Positions 1-10,041 of a stretch of DNA of 64,000 nt are shown piece by piece. Source of the DNA: Semisulcospira habei (taxonomy: Eukaryota; Mollusca; Gastropoda; Semisulcospiridae); NCBI GenBank assembly GCA_036245525.1, contig BTPG01000008.1, positions 32,920,731-32,984,730 of the forward strand, written 5' to 3'. Both the position numbers and the translations under genes were made by a program. The stretch's first letter is position 1, and each line of letters opens with the position of its first letter. The notes under the pieces are model-generated. The model saw only the letters and a list, made by a program, of their open reading frames with translations, was not told the DNA's origin and ran no database searches.

Positions 1-7
1 GTTATTC

Positions 8-105
8 CCAATGCGCAAAAGGACATCGGGCCGACGTTAGCCCGCGCACGGGTATGCTCGGGCCAACGGCGGCCTACGTCGGCCCAATGGCCTTTGCGCA
101 TTGGG
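8..105. repeat. Family C hairpin element
   Basis: The outer arms CCCAATGCGCAAAAGG and CCTTTGCGCATTGGG are inverted copies, and GC-rich inner arms (GGGCCGACG / CGTCGGCCC) continue the stem. The same sequence recurs at 40607-40665, 59041-59075 and, more divergently, near 21830, 25935, 28745 and 33010. No coding content. Confidence 0.75.
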
Positions 106-322
106 ATTTTCTCCTCGTCATAATGACAGAACGTGTTTCAAATAGTCACTTGCTAATGGGGATTTTTTTTTTCTTTTTCTTTTTTTGGCGTGACAAGTCT
201 TTGGCGAATTGATTTGAAGCTATTTCCTCCGTCAGGCTCCGCTATGCCGGGTCATTAGTGACTAGTCCTTGATAAACACAAATCAGCTATCTTTAACGAT
301 ATTACACACCAAGACATCGCTA

Positions 323-660
323 GGTGGATCAGTCATGATAGTTGAAGGGTATGGCCAGCTTAGCATCCCTTGAATATCATCATGGCCGACCAAGCTGGCA
401 CGTCTAAGGCGCCAATCGGTCATGATAGTTCAAGGGTAGAGCCAGATTCGCTTCCCTTGAATTATCATGGCCGATCAATTTCGCTGACACGTCTAAGCCG
501 CCAATCGGCCATGACAGTTCAAGGGTAGTGCCAGATTAGCCTGGCGCCTTGGCGCCAAACTAATCTGGCACTACCATTCAACTATCATAGCCGAAATATC
601 TCACTTGTACTGCGCAGAGCTAATCCGGCAGTACCCTTGAACTGCCTTGACCGATTCTTG
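323..660. repeat. Cluster of degraded family A palindromes
   Basis: Three or four consecutive hairpins carry the family A words CATGATAGTTCAAGGG and CCCTTGAATTATCATGG. The best preserved (about 505-590) has the core TTGGCGCC. No TTAA borders are visible, and the copies are separated by short GACACGTCTAAG-type linkers, so the cluster itself looks locally duplicated. Confidence 0.6.
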
Positions 661-867
661 ATTGCCGCCGCGCCGCCGGGAGGAGCGATCGCGTGGGTTA
701 GAATTAAGGACATGTTACATTTCGGATACGTCGGAAAAGAAAAAAAGCCGTCTGTCCGAATGCAGCACATCTCGAATGGGTTAACAAAAATGTCCACCCA
801 ATGTTGTTTCTTTAACCCCTTTGCTGCTAGTAATCACAGATTTCGCGTCGTCAACAACTACATACTA

Positions 868-1090
868 TTAAATCATCCAGCGCTGACACACCACAGCAAG
901 ACGCATATGTATTGAGCATGATAGTTTATGGGTGGTGCCAGAATAGCTTGGCGCCCGTAGGTGCCAACCTGTTCTGGAACCACCCTTCAACTATCACGCT
1001 CGATCTGTCTCTAGAATTATAATACACTTCCTTCAGAGGGCAACTTCAAAATGTAGGGATTTCGGTCCTGGGGTAGAATGTGTTTTTTAA
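868..1090. mobile_element. Family A2 TTAA element
   Basis: TTAA lies at 868-871 and again at 1087-1090. The palindrome has GGGTGGTGCCAGAATAGC on the left and a diverged right arm. The long-flank signature GGATTTCGGTCCTGGGGTAG precedes the right TTAA. It is the first of four abutting elements. Confidence 0.75.
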
Positions 1091-1293
1091 CACGGCATTT
1101 AGCCCCCGACGCACTACAGCCAGAGGTGGATCGACCATGTTAATTCAAGGGTAGTGCCAGAATAGCTCAGGCCCCAAAGCTAATCTGGCACTACCCTTGA
1201 ATTATCATGGTTGATAGATATGTCTTCTGCAACTAGTATGTAGTCGTTAGGTGACACAATTAGGAATTGCGGCCTTGGGGTGAGATGGGTTAA
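1087..1293. mobile_element. Family A1 TTAA element
   Basis: It starts at the TTAA that ends the previous element and ends at TTAA 1290-1293. The stem has the A1 words TTCAAGGGTAGTGCCAG and CTGGCACTACCCTTGAA. The right flank GCGGCCTTGGGGTGAGATGG is the A1 long flank. The core TTGGCGCC is partly lost. Confidence 0.75.
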
Positions 1294-1503
1294 CCCTTAC
1301 CATTCGGAATACATCAGAGTGTGTGAACTAAGTTTGACTGAAATAGTTCAAGGGTACTGCCAGAATAGCTTGGCGCCTAGAGGCGCCAAGCTATTCTGGC
1401 AGTACCCTTGAACTAAAGCCATTTGTCTGTAAGTACGATAATGTAGCTTGCGTATGGCAGTGTACAAATTTGAAGCTTTTAGCCTCAGCATGATATGAGT
1501 TAA
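1290..1503. mobile_element. Family A4 TTAA element with perfect hairpin
   Basis: Bounded by TTAA 1290-1293 and 1500-1503. At 1344-1415 two 35-bp arms are perfect complements around a 2-nt loop (AG), with the paired words GTACTGCC / GGCAGTAC. The flanks differ from A1 and A2, so I treat it as a separate subfamily. Confidence 0.7.
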
Positions 1504-1704
1504 CTCATTCTACCCCAACACCGAAATCCTTAAATTTTGCCGTTGTCCTCTGAAGTGCAGGACACAGATCGATCATGATAGTTCAAGGGTGATGCCAGAA
1601 TAGCTTGGCGCCCATAGGCGCCAAGCTATTCTGGCATCACCCTTGAACTATCATGGTCGATCCTTATTTTGCTGTGGCGGTGTGCCTGGGGTAGAATGGG
1701 TTAA
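1500..1704. mobile_element. Family A2 TTAA element
   Basis: TTAACTCATTCTACCCC at the left and GGGGTAGAATGGGTTAA at the right form a clean terminal inverted repeat of about 17 bp. The stem pair is GTGATGCCAGAATAGC / GCTATTCTGGCATCAC. It is the last of the four-element chain. Confidence 0.85.
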
Positions 1705-2012
1705 ACGAATGCCCTTTGGCGTAACTCATCAAGTAATACACAGCGTAACGAGCTTTTGAACGAAGCCATAAATAATCAGGTACTTGCGCTTTTTTTTCCC
1801 AATTAGTAGGACTAGACTGGAAGTCCCCCACCTCCACCCCCTCACCCTCTTACCTCCCCCCTCCCACACACATCCAGTAGTGATTAGTTTCCTGCATCGA
1901 CTTTCTCTCCGACGTAGTGTTTGCGACGCTTTCTCAGTCTAAAGATTGCGTACTATCGCTGGAGATGGAACGAATATGAGTAGTTCAGAGTACATAGATT
2001 GGCGCAGAAATA
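1705..2012. other. Unassigned spacer
   Basis: Contains a C-rich low-complexity patch (1828-1872). I see no gene or element. Confidence 0.5.
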
Positions 2013-2111
2013 TACCGACAAGCGAAAGAAATGCGACATCATTAGAATCATCGGAAACAGCGTCAGTTTCAGATGATTCCAATGATGTCGCGTTTCTTTT
2101 GCTCGTCAGTA
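2013..2111. repeat. Family F hairpin
   Basis: GACAAGCGAAAGAAATGCGA on the left is matched by TTTCTTTTGCTCGTC on the right, and the inner GAATCATCGGAAAC is matched by GTTTCAGATGATTC. It has the same architecture as 16471-16538 and 41494-41588, but is more diverged. Confidence 0.7.
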
Positions 2112-2429
2112 TTATTGCACACGCAGTATTACACTGGCAGTTTTTTTCCCCTGTGCTGGCATGTGTAAGGCTATCCTTGCAGCATATTAGACAGAAGATA
2201 TGACATAATTATACCCATTAGGACAAAAGACCTGCTAAAGCATCTTGTTATCTGCCTAAATCTGAGAAGGGAGGCGACTCGGCCATCCATTGCCCGGTTC
2301 ACTCCCTTTCTTGTGTCTTTGATTAGCAAAGAAACGTCACTATCCCATTTTAATGCCCACAACCAATTCCCTTTTTTCCCACTTTAAATCTGCCTGATAT
2401 CATAAAAGGTAAGACGCAGATGATGGAAC

Positions 2430-2518
2430 CACCGTGCAGTGCAAGGGTAGTGCCAGATTAGCTTGGCGCCTGTACAGGCGCCAAGCTAATCGGGCACTAC
2501 CCTTGAGCCGGCACGGTC
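2430..2518. repeat. Family A core hairpin without TTAA ends
   Basis: The arms GCAAGGGTAGTGCCAG and GGGCACTACCCTTG flank the palindromic centre GGCGCCTGTACAGGCGCC. Outer arms read ACCGTGC / GCACGGT. No TTAA borders are seen nearby. Confidence 0.65.
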
Positions 2519-2530
2519 GATCCACCTTCC

Positions 2531-3086
2531 GCCTTTAGCGCTGGGAGGGGAAGAGGATTGACCGATTTCAGTTGCCAACTCGGCTAGTGGCCAAACAATG
2601 TAGTGCGGGGTCCTTTTCATACCGAATGAATCAATTAGACAAACAGAACAAATGAGATGACTTTGTAGTAGGCACACACAATGCGTGTTGATCTGTTATG
2701 TGACTTTAAACGTTCACAGCCAATGATTGGAGTGACGATCTGTGATTCTGAGCCTTGCGGCCTAGATCGTGTGGGATTCCTTGACGTGTTCAACGCCATG
2801 AGTACAAAATCCTCGCAAGGGAAACATTTGGCTTTATCACACGTGACGAAGAGACAGATTTAGGTTTTCAGATGTGTTCGTTTTAAGTGTCGCGTTATCG
2901 CGAGATAAAAAAGCACAGATAATCCGTTGTCAAGCACTAGTTAGATTCCGAGATATTTTGTGTATGTCTGCGGGTATTTTTACGCACCCCTTGAAACGCG
3001 GCACATAAGTTATTTTTGTTGGTTGAGCCATGTCCTTACTACTGTGGCTCGTCAAGTTGTGGTCTTAATAACTAAGTCTGATGATG
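2531..3086. other. No gene or recognised repeat
   Basis: Mixed-composition sequence with only short spurious open frames. Nothing could be assigned. Confidence 0.5.
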
Positions 3087-3299
3087 CTAACCCTATCACT
3101 GTCGAGAAAAGGTGAGCGCGATCCAACTTCAAGAGGCACAGATCCTCATGAGCCCCCGCATTTGCGGGGGCTCGTGAGGATCTGTGCCTCATGCTGACAC
3201 CGGCGGCCACTCTGTATCCACTTTCCTTGGACGGCTTGGTTCTCCTACATTGAATGAACAATGCTTTCAGAAACACGATCCCTGGCAGAGAAGGGTTCA
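3087..3299. mobile_element. Family B element
   Basis: The left end CTAACCCTATCACTGTCGAG is a decayed TTAACCC end. The stem at 3130-3192 reads AGATCCTCATGAGCCCCCGC and its complement. The right flank carries the diagnostic TGTATCC...CTTGGACGG, TTGAATGAAC and CAGAAACACGATC. The right end is GGGTTCA. Confidence 0.75.
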
Positions 3300-3529
3300 T
3301 GAGACCAAACCTCTGCCATGGAATGTCACACATTCTCATGAGTCCTTGCGGCTGCAGGAGAGACTCATGACTCATGAGAGTTTGTGCCACTTCAGTGCGT
3401 CCGGCGGTCATCGAAATCAATATTAAAGTTCAAAGAAACAAGAAAAACATTGTGTAAAGAGAAACACGGCTATCATAGAAAGTTTGTCTTGGTGTTGTTC
3501 ACAACGATAAAGGAACGGGAACACTCACG

Positions 3530-4530
3530 TTAAGCAGGTTACAAAGTAAAGTAGGTTATAGCACTGTCAGGGGAGAGAAATGTGCATGATCGACCAGTGA
3601 TCATAGATCTACTGTGGCCAAAGCACAAAAAAAAAAAAAAAAGAGATAGGAAAGAGAGTGACTGAAAGAAAGAAAGTGACTGAAAGCAATGCATGTGGAA
3701 CCCCCCCCCCCCCCCCCAAAGGGGGGCGTATCACATATCCACTGTTCCAGCCACTCAGTGCATGGAAATTTAAATCTAGGTCCCCCAAGGGGGGTCCAGA
3801 TATATAGCCGGTGTGGACAGCTGTCTTGGCGATCTCTTCAGCACACCATCGGCAATACTGGAGGAGGCAGGAAATTCTGCCTACCTGCAATGACAACCAC
3901 ATTTTACTGTTGTGTGTGCAGGGGCATACATTCCATGCCACCACCTTTAAATTAAATTTCCATGCACCCTAAAAGACCTACCAAGGGGAAGGGTTGCAGC
4001 GATATGTAATAATGAAAGAAAGGGGACTGCCAGTGCTATTTAGAGGTTCAAAGTAAGTAGTTATAGCACTGTCAGGGGAGAAAGTGCATGTCGACCATGA
4101 TCATAGATCTACTGTGCCAAGCACAAACAAAAGAGATAGGAAAGAGGGGCGCTAAGAAGTGACTGAAAGCATGCATGGAAGCCCCCCCCCCCCCGAGGGG
4201 GCGTATCACATATCCACTGTTCCAGCCACTCAGTGAAACAGCTGTCCACACCGGCTAAATATCTGGACCCCCATTGGGGGACCTAGATTTAAATTTCCAT
4301 GCACTGAGTGGCTGGAACAGTGGATATGTGATACGCCCCCCTTCGTGGGGGGGGGGGGGGGGAGCTTCCATATGCATTGCTTTCAGTCACTTTCTTAGCG
4401 CCCCCTCTCTTTCCTATCTCTCTTTTTTTGTGCTTTGGCCACAGTAGATCTATGATCACTGGTCGATCATGCACATTTCTCTCCCCTGACAGTGCTATAA
4501 CCTACTTTACTTTGTAACCTTCCTAAAATA
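3530..4530. repeat. Three-armed fold-back block
   Basis: A segment beginning near AGCACTGTCAGGGGAG and ending near a poly-C/GGGGGCGTATCAC stretch occurs three times: direct at about 3560-3830, direct and shortened at about 4068-4240, and inverted at about 4240-4510. The outer inverted pair includes GTTACAAAGTAAAGTAGG (about 3539) and its complement (about 4500). A lone relative is at 14709-14790. No coding capacity. Confidence 0.75.
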
Positions 4531-4595
4531 TTAGCACTGGCAGTCTCCCCTTTTCTTTTCACTCACGTTAAGCGTTTGATAACATTTACCCTTCT

Positions 4596-4664
4596 TCGTC
4601 GCACGCGTAAAGGGCATCAGGCTGATGTTAGCCGCACCAGTGGCTTTTTGGCTGCTGAGTAATG
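4596..4664. repeat. Diverged family C fragment
   Basis: AAGGGCATCAGGCTGATG...GTGGCTTTTTGGCTG resembles family C (AAGG.CATCGGGC.GA.GT). Weak match. Confidence 0.35.
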
Positions 4665-4681
4665 AACGATGCCCGCGGTGT

Positions 4682-4896
4682 TTAAGCCCCTTACCTGTCA
4701 CTGTACGTACATTTGTGTTTCTGAATGTTTTTTCATTCAACGACCAAAAACCGAAACCGCCCAAGAAACATGGATACAAACTGGTGTCAGCAAGAGGCAT
4801 AGATCCTCATGAGCCCCCGCAGTCGCGGGGGCTCATGAGGATCTGTGTCTCTTTCAGTTGGACCGTGTTCACTTTTCTCGGCACTAAAAGGGTTAA
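4682..4896. mobile_element. Family B element with both TTAA ends
   Basis: TTAA lies at 4682-4685 and 4893-4896. The long flank is on the left (CACTGTACGTACATTTGTG, CTGAATG, AACGACCAAAAACCG). The stem at about 4792-4855 carries GATCCTCATGAGCCCCCGC and its complement. The short flank GTTCACTTTTCTCGGCAC is on the right. Confidence 0.85.
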
Positions 4897-5464
4897 AGTG
4901 ATATACTCTAGTACGGTCTTTGACTGTTAAAAATCAGCTGCCCATACACCGGGCTGTCAACGTTCAACTATAAGATTTTCCTACCCTTCTTTTCACAATC
5001 TGTGTGAGTGCGCACACGTAACAGAAATCCTCTACATCCCCTGGTGCGAATCCGGCAGTGGACTTCGTACAAAGGAGAAGAACAGAAACGTATTTCATTT
5101 TACGACATTTAAACATACGAATTTTTCAAGCTGTCTGCTCCATGGTGGGCTTGTATTGCTAGGAGTTGCCGATGCAACGTGTTATCAATATTGTCTTGTC
5201 TCATCTAAGTCTTTTCCACCCCTTCTTTTCACAATGCATGTGACTAGGCACAGGTAAAAGGCGTTTGTTTTCCACTGCCCCTTGCGTGTAAAGCAAGATC
5301 TCTTCTGTGAAGAAGAGCAGAAAAGTCTTTCATTTTACGAAATTTTGACTTCAGAAGTTGAGTTAGCCTTTTTGTCCAGCATTATTGTCAGACATATACA
5401 CTAACAACGTTTACACATGAGATATGGTTAACTATTAACTCTTAATTGCCTGAAGCAAGTCCCT
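4897..5464. other. Spacer with locally repeated phrases
   Basis: The phrases CCCTTCTTTTCACAAT...GTGTGAG and TCATTTTACGA occur twice (about 4984 and 5220; about 5093 and 5330), indicating an old dispersed or duplicated repeat. No gene seen. Confidence 0.45.
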
Positions 5465-5673
5465 TTAACTCACTGTGCCCGAATTACGAAATACCCACAT
5501 TATCCTCTGAGGACGATTGCATTACAATTCAGGAGACAGATGGACCATGATAGTTCAAGGGTGGTGGCAGAATAGCTTGGCGCCTATAGGCGCCAAGCTA
5601 TTCTGCCCCCACCCTTGAACTATCATGGTCGAGCCATATCTTGCTGTGGTGTGTCGCGGGCAGAATGAGTTAA
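5465..5673. mobile_element. Family A2 TTAA element
   Basis: TTAACTCACTGTGCCCG on the left pairs with CGCGGGCAGAATGAGTTAA on the right. The stem pairs GTGGTGGCAGAATAGC with GCTATTCTGCCCCCAC around GGCGCCTATAGGCGCC. Confidence 0.85.
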
Positions 5674-5844
5674 ACGCCTGGCCCTACTGTGTTTTTTAAC
5701 GATTCACTGAGAGACATAATTTGACATTTTTAGGGGCTTGCTGTAGCAACTGCGTCGGGCAATTTTGTTTAAAAATCTTTAAACATTGACGTCATCCATC
5801 CAACTCTTTCGGCTACAGGACATTTTGTGAGACCTACGGATGCT

Positions 5845-5947
5845 TTAACCCTTCGACTGCTGCTGACGATAACGCTCGGCTGAAAAGACGCGTAAGTGCG
5901 CGTCTTTTGCGCCGAGCGATCTCGCCAGCAGCAATAAAAGGAGTTAA
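5845..5947. mobile_element. Family D TTAA element
   Basis: About 103 bp bounded by TTAA. TTAACCCTTCGACTGCTGC on the left and GCAGCAATAAAAGGAGTTAA on the right are terminal repeats. The stem is CGCTCGGCTGAAAAGACGCG / CGCGTCTTTTGCGCCGAGCG. Confidence 0.8.
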
Positions 5948-6152
5948 ATTTAAAGCAAAGATTTTTTTTTAGTGTGAGGAGTCAAAGATCTATAAACAAA
6001 GACGTCACTCTGCCGGTGTTTCTTTCCAGGACCAAAGGTTAACATCGTGTAAACAACTACATGCCGTGCTTATATTCTAAATTACCGTGTACCTTTTTTT
6101 TTTTTTTTCACAGACATCGTGCTGAAAAAAATCTATGATGAAACCTAGGCGT

Positions 6153-6252
6153 TTAACCCCTTGACTGTTACTGACGATACCGCTCGGCGAAAAAGACACA
6201 GTTATACGTCTTTTCCGTCAGCGGTATCGTTAGTAGCCGTCAAGGGGGTTAA
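6153..6252. mobile_element. Family D TTAA element
   Basis: 100 bp with TTAACCCCTTGACTG / CGTCAAGGGGGTTAA ends. The stem is GATACCGCTCGGCGAAAAAG with a complementary right arm CTTTTCCGTCAGCGGTATC. It is near-perfect along its whole length. Confidence 0.85.
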
Positions 6253-6475
6253 ACAGTGACGTTATTTGTAGGTTGACATTCCTGTAGGTGCGCATCTTTA
6301 GCCCTGCCCCCAGTTGCAGGAAAACTTTTCAAGCCAGTAACTGCCAGCCAACTATCTTTCTGCAAACCAGCGAGATTTTTGAGTGGGGCTAACATTATAG
6401 TCCATACCACGCCGCTAGCACTGTGACGGCCAGGTACTGGCTCATGCAAATTACGTGCAATTCCACCCTGTTCCT
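6253..6475. repeat. Dispersed repeat L
   Basis: CCCCCAGTTGCAGGAAA, CCAGTAACTG and GCGAGATTTTTG recur at 15150-15240. GTGCAATTC.ACC recurs at 15270 and 15545. Non-coding; no terminal structure recognised. Confidence 0.55.
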
Positions 6476-6804
6476 CGTGGGGTACTGAGGAGGGGGGGGG
6501 GGGATAGAGAGAAGAAAGGTGGAGGAGGAGGCGGGGGAGGGGGGTATTGGTTGTTCAATCTACGAAGACGACAGTCTTTTTTCCTTGGACTGACAGATAT
6601 GCACAGAAAGATATGTGTGGCAGTTTCGTGAGCTCTCTTCGACGCTGTAAACAGAATCAGTCGTAAACACTTCCTGCTTACAGAATTTGTAGACATCGCA
6701 CGGCAATTCCGACGCGGCATTGACTGGCTATAACCCAATGCCGGCTTTTCTACATCTTGGGAACAAGTTCCGTCTCTAACTGAGCCCCATTGATCCCCCA
6801 CCAG
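6476..6804. other. G-rich tract and unassigned sequence
   Basis: A purine-rich GGGGGAGG tract covers 6488-6545. The remainder shows nothing recognisable. Confidence 0.4.
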
Positions 6805-6868
6805 CAAGAAACATAGATCCTCTTGAGCCCTTGCGACAGCAGGGACTCAAGAGGATCTATGTTTCTTG
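6805..6868. repeat. Family B hairpin
   Basis: The stem reads CAAGAAACATAGATCCTCTT and its complement. CTCTTGAG / CTCAAGAG replaces the usual CTCATGAG pair, and GAAACAT / ATGTTTC replaces GAGGCAT, with both changes present in both arms. Confidence 0.8.
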
Positions 6869-6968
6869 CAGTCTGAAGCATCTAGCTTAAGATCCCTTGA
6901 AGGTCGGCCTCTGTCTTTCTGCCTACTTCGTAGTAACAAGTAGGACTCAAAATGTGACCAGCCGTTAT

Positions 6969-7035
6969 GAGCAAGAGAAATAAATTCTCTTGAACCCCTG
7001 GCACAGCATAGGCTAATGAGGACCCGTGCCTCATC
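6969..7035. repeat. Degraded family B hairpin
   Basis: CAAGAGAAATAAATTCTCTTG followed by ...CTAATGAGGACCCGTGCCTC. Pairing is largely decayed. Confidence 0.5.
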
Positions 7036-7225
7036 GCAATTGCAAGGATCTGGTTGTTAACAGCGCAGGACATCTTCCGCAGGGGACAATGCTCAGAGAT
7101 CCTGACTGACGATCCGGTTGGACGTTTTCAGGTTCTAAAAAGCACTCTGCCTGCACCCATATCTCTGCGTTTAGGAGACGTTCTGTTTAAACAGAAGCAG
7201 CATCTCAGACAGGCGTTCACCGTCT

Positions 7226-7292
7226 GCAAAGAGGCGTAGATTCTCATGAGCCCCTGCTTCAGCAGGGGCTCATGAGAATCTACGCCTCTTGC
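7226..7292. repeat. Family B hairpin, TTC-type stem
   Basis: GATTCTCATGAGCCCCTGC pairs with GCAGGGGCTCATGAGAATC. GCGTAGA / TCTACGC covary relative to GCATAGA. One extra A lies in the left arm (CAAAGAGG). Confidence 0.8.
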
Positions 7293-7432
7293 TTGCAACG
7301 CATCCGTCACATTATTTTGTCTCAGTGGGGGTCGTCTGGGGTTGATGTCTAGGCGTGGACAAGAACAGATGAATGAATGGAGGAGGACGTCTAGCTTGTG
7401 CTAACAGTCGCTCATGCCGGCGCGGCCCGCCT

Positions 7433-7500
7433 GCAAGAGGCATAGATCCTCATGGGCCCCTGCAGGCCTGCAGGGCCTCGTGAGGCTCCATGCCTCTTGC
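7433..7500. repeat. Family B hairpin
   Basis: GCAAGAGGCATAGATCC pairs with a slightly diverged right arm. The loop is a CTGCAGGCCTGCAG palindrome. Confidence 0.7.
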
Positions 7501-7597
7501 TGGCTTGTTTGGCTTCATTTGCATCCTCAAACTGAGGGAAGTAGTTCGGGTATAGAAGTCCGCGATTGCTACGGTTGGCACGCTAACTCACAGGTCG

Positions 7598-7645
7598 TTT
7601 ATTTGGGTTTAACGCCGGGCAGGCAACTAAGGCCATCTCACGGCG
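7598..7645. repeat. Dispersed repeat Q (retroelement-tail-like)
   Basis: GGGTTTAACGCCGGGCAGG...GGCCATCTCACGGCGG is repeated at 9721-9767. I believe this phrase is a common SINE or LINE tail in molluscs, but I cannot check that here. Confidence 0.5.
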
Positions 7646-8559
7646 GGTTTACTCACACAGTCTATAACTCAACGGACAGAGAAAAAAAGGTCCCTGAATT
7701 CCGGCAAGTGTGGGTGCGAGTCAGTTATCATCAAGCTGTCGTGAGAGATACCTGGCACATATCAAACCCGCTGCGACCGTATTTCCTCCCCTCCCTTTGG
7801 CTCCTGCGGCTCCATGCCTGACCAAAAGCTTTTCGAATTTTTCAGTTCAGTCACGGATAGTACGACTGTGTCTTCACTTAGACCGTGTATACACTATTTA
7901 GTTATAACCATTTTTTACACTTTATTATCACTAGGCTGTTGTTGTTCTTTTTTTCTCTCTCTTAATAAAGTTTCATTTCATCTCTCTTTCTCTCTCTAAG
8001 AATGTTGTAGTTTAGCAAGGACAAACACGAAAAGAGGCCTGTGCGCCTATTGTTTCCCCAAAAAATGCGCTAACCCGTACACGCACTAAAAAATGCTAGA
8101 GTTCATTTGTTTTTAAATGAAGTTGATGTGAATTTTCAATGAGTTCACACAAGTTCACCTTATTTTGCGCACGCAGTCAAGGAGACAAGGGACAAAAAAA
8201 GGAAAGTGAGAAACGGGACGGCTTCGCCTGCCGTCCGCTGTAATATAAACAATTCCGCGATAACGCGGATGCTAAGGAGCTCGTGGGGCCATGTGTTTTT
8301 GGAGCTGTAGCGACTACCTCAGTTCGGAGTAATCTCTGTGTCCGTTGAGTTATGAACTGCACAGGCTGCAATGCAAGACGGGTACTTCTGACGTCACGCC
8401 AGTGGGAAAATGCGATTTTTGTTTTGTTCCTAGGTTTGCTGGCAGTTTTCCGCCACGTTTTGTTTGATTTCCCCCCCCCCCCCCCCCCCCCCCTCCATTT
8501 CATAGAAGTGAATGGTCTGTTGGTTCCTGGCCGTTCTCTCCCTTTGGTCTGTCAGTGCA
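7646..8559. other. Unassigned sequence with T-rich and poly-C tracts
   Basis: Contains AATAAAG (7964) in a pyrimidine-rich stretch and a poly-C run at 8471-8493. No supported gene. Confidence 0.4.
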
Positions 8560-9025
8560 ATATTTAGTTCACAGACACCTTTTCTCAGTAGATCAGCAGT
8601 TAATTAATTTTGTCTTGTTTCTAAGATATTTTCAAGTTTTCTGGGAGATTTCCAACACGCTTTTTTTGGACTATTTAAATTTCTTTCAAATTTATAGAAA
8701 CAAGTGCTGTGTTGGTGCCTCGTTGTTTTTGTATTTTTTTCTTTGGCCATTTTCAGGGCTAGATTGAAAACTTTTTTTTATTTTTGTCAATCTGGCGTTT
8801 GAAATGGACAGAAAAACCTTACCTTTCCCATCTATGTATCTGATCAGGTTTTTGAAATGTTTTATGCTTATTTATAGTTTTAGTATTGAATGTGCATTTG
8901 TACTTTGTGAATGAGTGTATTTGTATGCTGTCGGTAGCCGTTTAGTTAGTTAGTTTCGTTTAGTTAGATTATCTAGATGTCAAGCGCTCTGAGCCTTTCT
9001 TGTGGGGATATTGCGCTATAGAAGA

Positions 9026-9082
<57 letters not shown>
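8560..9082 (+). mobile_element. 3' end of a CR1-like LINE or dependent SINE
   Basis: CAAGCGCTCTGAGC...GGATATTGCGCTATAGAAG followed by (TTA)n at 9031-9082 is the 3' signature seen in the CR1-like copy at 34791 (AAGCGCTATATAAATACTC then (ATT)n on the minus strand). Upstream of about 8940 is T-rich and possibly 3' UTR. The 5' limit is uncertain. Confidence 0.55.
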
Positions 9083-9083
<1 letters not shown>

Positions 9084-9115
9084 GCCATTACCGGCACTGC
9101 CGCTGCGCCACTGAT

Positions 9116-9327
9116 TTAACCCATTCAGCCCTGACGCACTACAGCAGGAGATGGGTCGACCATGATAATTCAAGGGTAGTACGAGTTTACCTTGGCGCCC
9201 ATCGGCGCCAAGCTAATCCGGCACTGCCCTTGAATTATCATGGTCGATCCATCTCCTGCAACTGTTATAGTCGTTAGATGACGCCTCCAAAATTTGGGAA
9301 ATACTGCCGTCGGGCTGAATGAGTTAA
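9116..9327. mobile_element. Family A1 TTAA element
   Basis: TTAACCCATTCAGCCC and GGGCTGAATGAGTTAA form a 16-bp terminal inverted repeat. The stem runs from GCAGGAGATGGGTCGACC through GGCGCCCATCGGCGCC. The right flank has CGCCTCCAAAATTTGGG, the A1 long flank. Confidence 0.9.
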
Positions 9328-9720
9328 GTGTATGTGTAAGTTTTAGATCAGCAGAAAAAAAAAAAACTTGTACGTTGCAGTGTTGCAGAATTAAAATTTA
9401 ATGTCTGGTTAAAGATCAGTTTCAAAGCCGATTTATTTGCAACATGTGGACGCCAACAAAGCCGCCCTGACGGTGATCATGTTCTGACACGTGGTGGTGT
9501 GAGGCTGATTGAAAAAAATAAAACGCACAGCAGATTTAGAAGAGAAATGGAAAAGGCCGGAATTCAAGAGCAGAATAATCAGGTAAAAAAAAAAAAAAAA
9601 AAAAAAAGTCTGTGCAACTGAGCAAAGAAAATAGGTTAAAAAGGTTATAGTTTAACACAGGCATCATTAAGACACACGACAGCGGGATATGGATTAGTTA
9701 GTAAGTTAGTTAGTTAGTTA

Positions 9721-9767
9721 GTGGGGTTTAACTCCGAGCAGGCGATTAAGGCCATCTCACGGCGGAG
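9721..9767. repeat. Dispersed repeat Q, second copy
   Basis: GGGTTTAACTCCGAGCAGG...GGCCATCTCACGGCGG matches 7598-7645. It is preceded by a (GTTA)n run at 9698-9721, as expected next to a retroelement tail. Confidence 0.5.
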
Positions 9768-9872
9768 ATGGATTAGCTTTGAGAGTTCAAGGGTAGTGCC
9801 AGATTAGCTTGGCGCCTCGGGCGCCAAGCTAATCTGGCACTACCCTTGAACTCTCAAAGCTGATCCATCTCC
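9764..9872. repeat. Family A core hairpin, near-perfect
   Basis: Two arms of about 53 bp (GGAGATGGATTAGCTTTGAG...GGCGCC and its complement) differ at one position. GAGAGTTC / GAACTCTC covary relative to GATAGTTC. No TTAA ends: the hairpin abuts repeat Q directly. Confidence 0.8.
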
Positions 9873-10041
9873 CAAAAGTTGTTTTTCCCCCCAAAAAAGG
9901 AGGTTGTAATATACACTGTTCGCGAAGGACGTAGCAGGAAGTACAACATATCCATGGTCCCGGCCGGGTCATGTATAAATCACATTCGTCTTCTCAGAAG
10001 CACTGACATAACTTTGGCATAATTCACATTAGCACACTAGA

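Noticed and set aside
6153..6252. Rho-independent terminators at the many GC-rich hairpins
   Set aside because: Eukaryotic context, no adjacent genes, and the hairpins belong to dispersed TTAA-bounded families.
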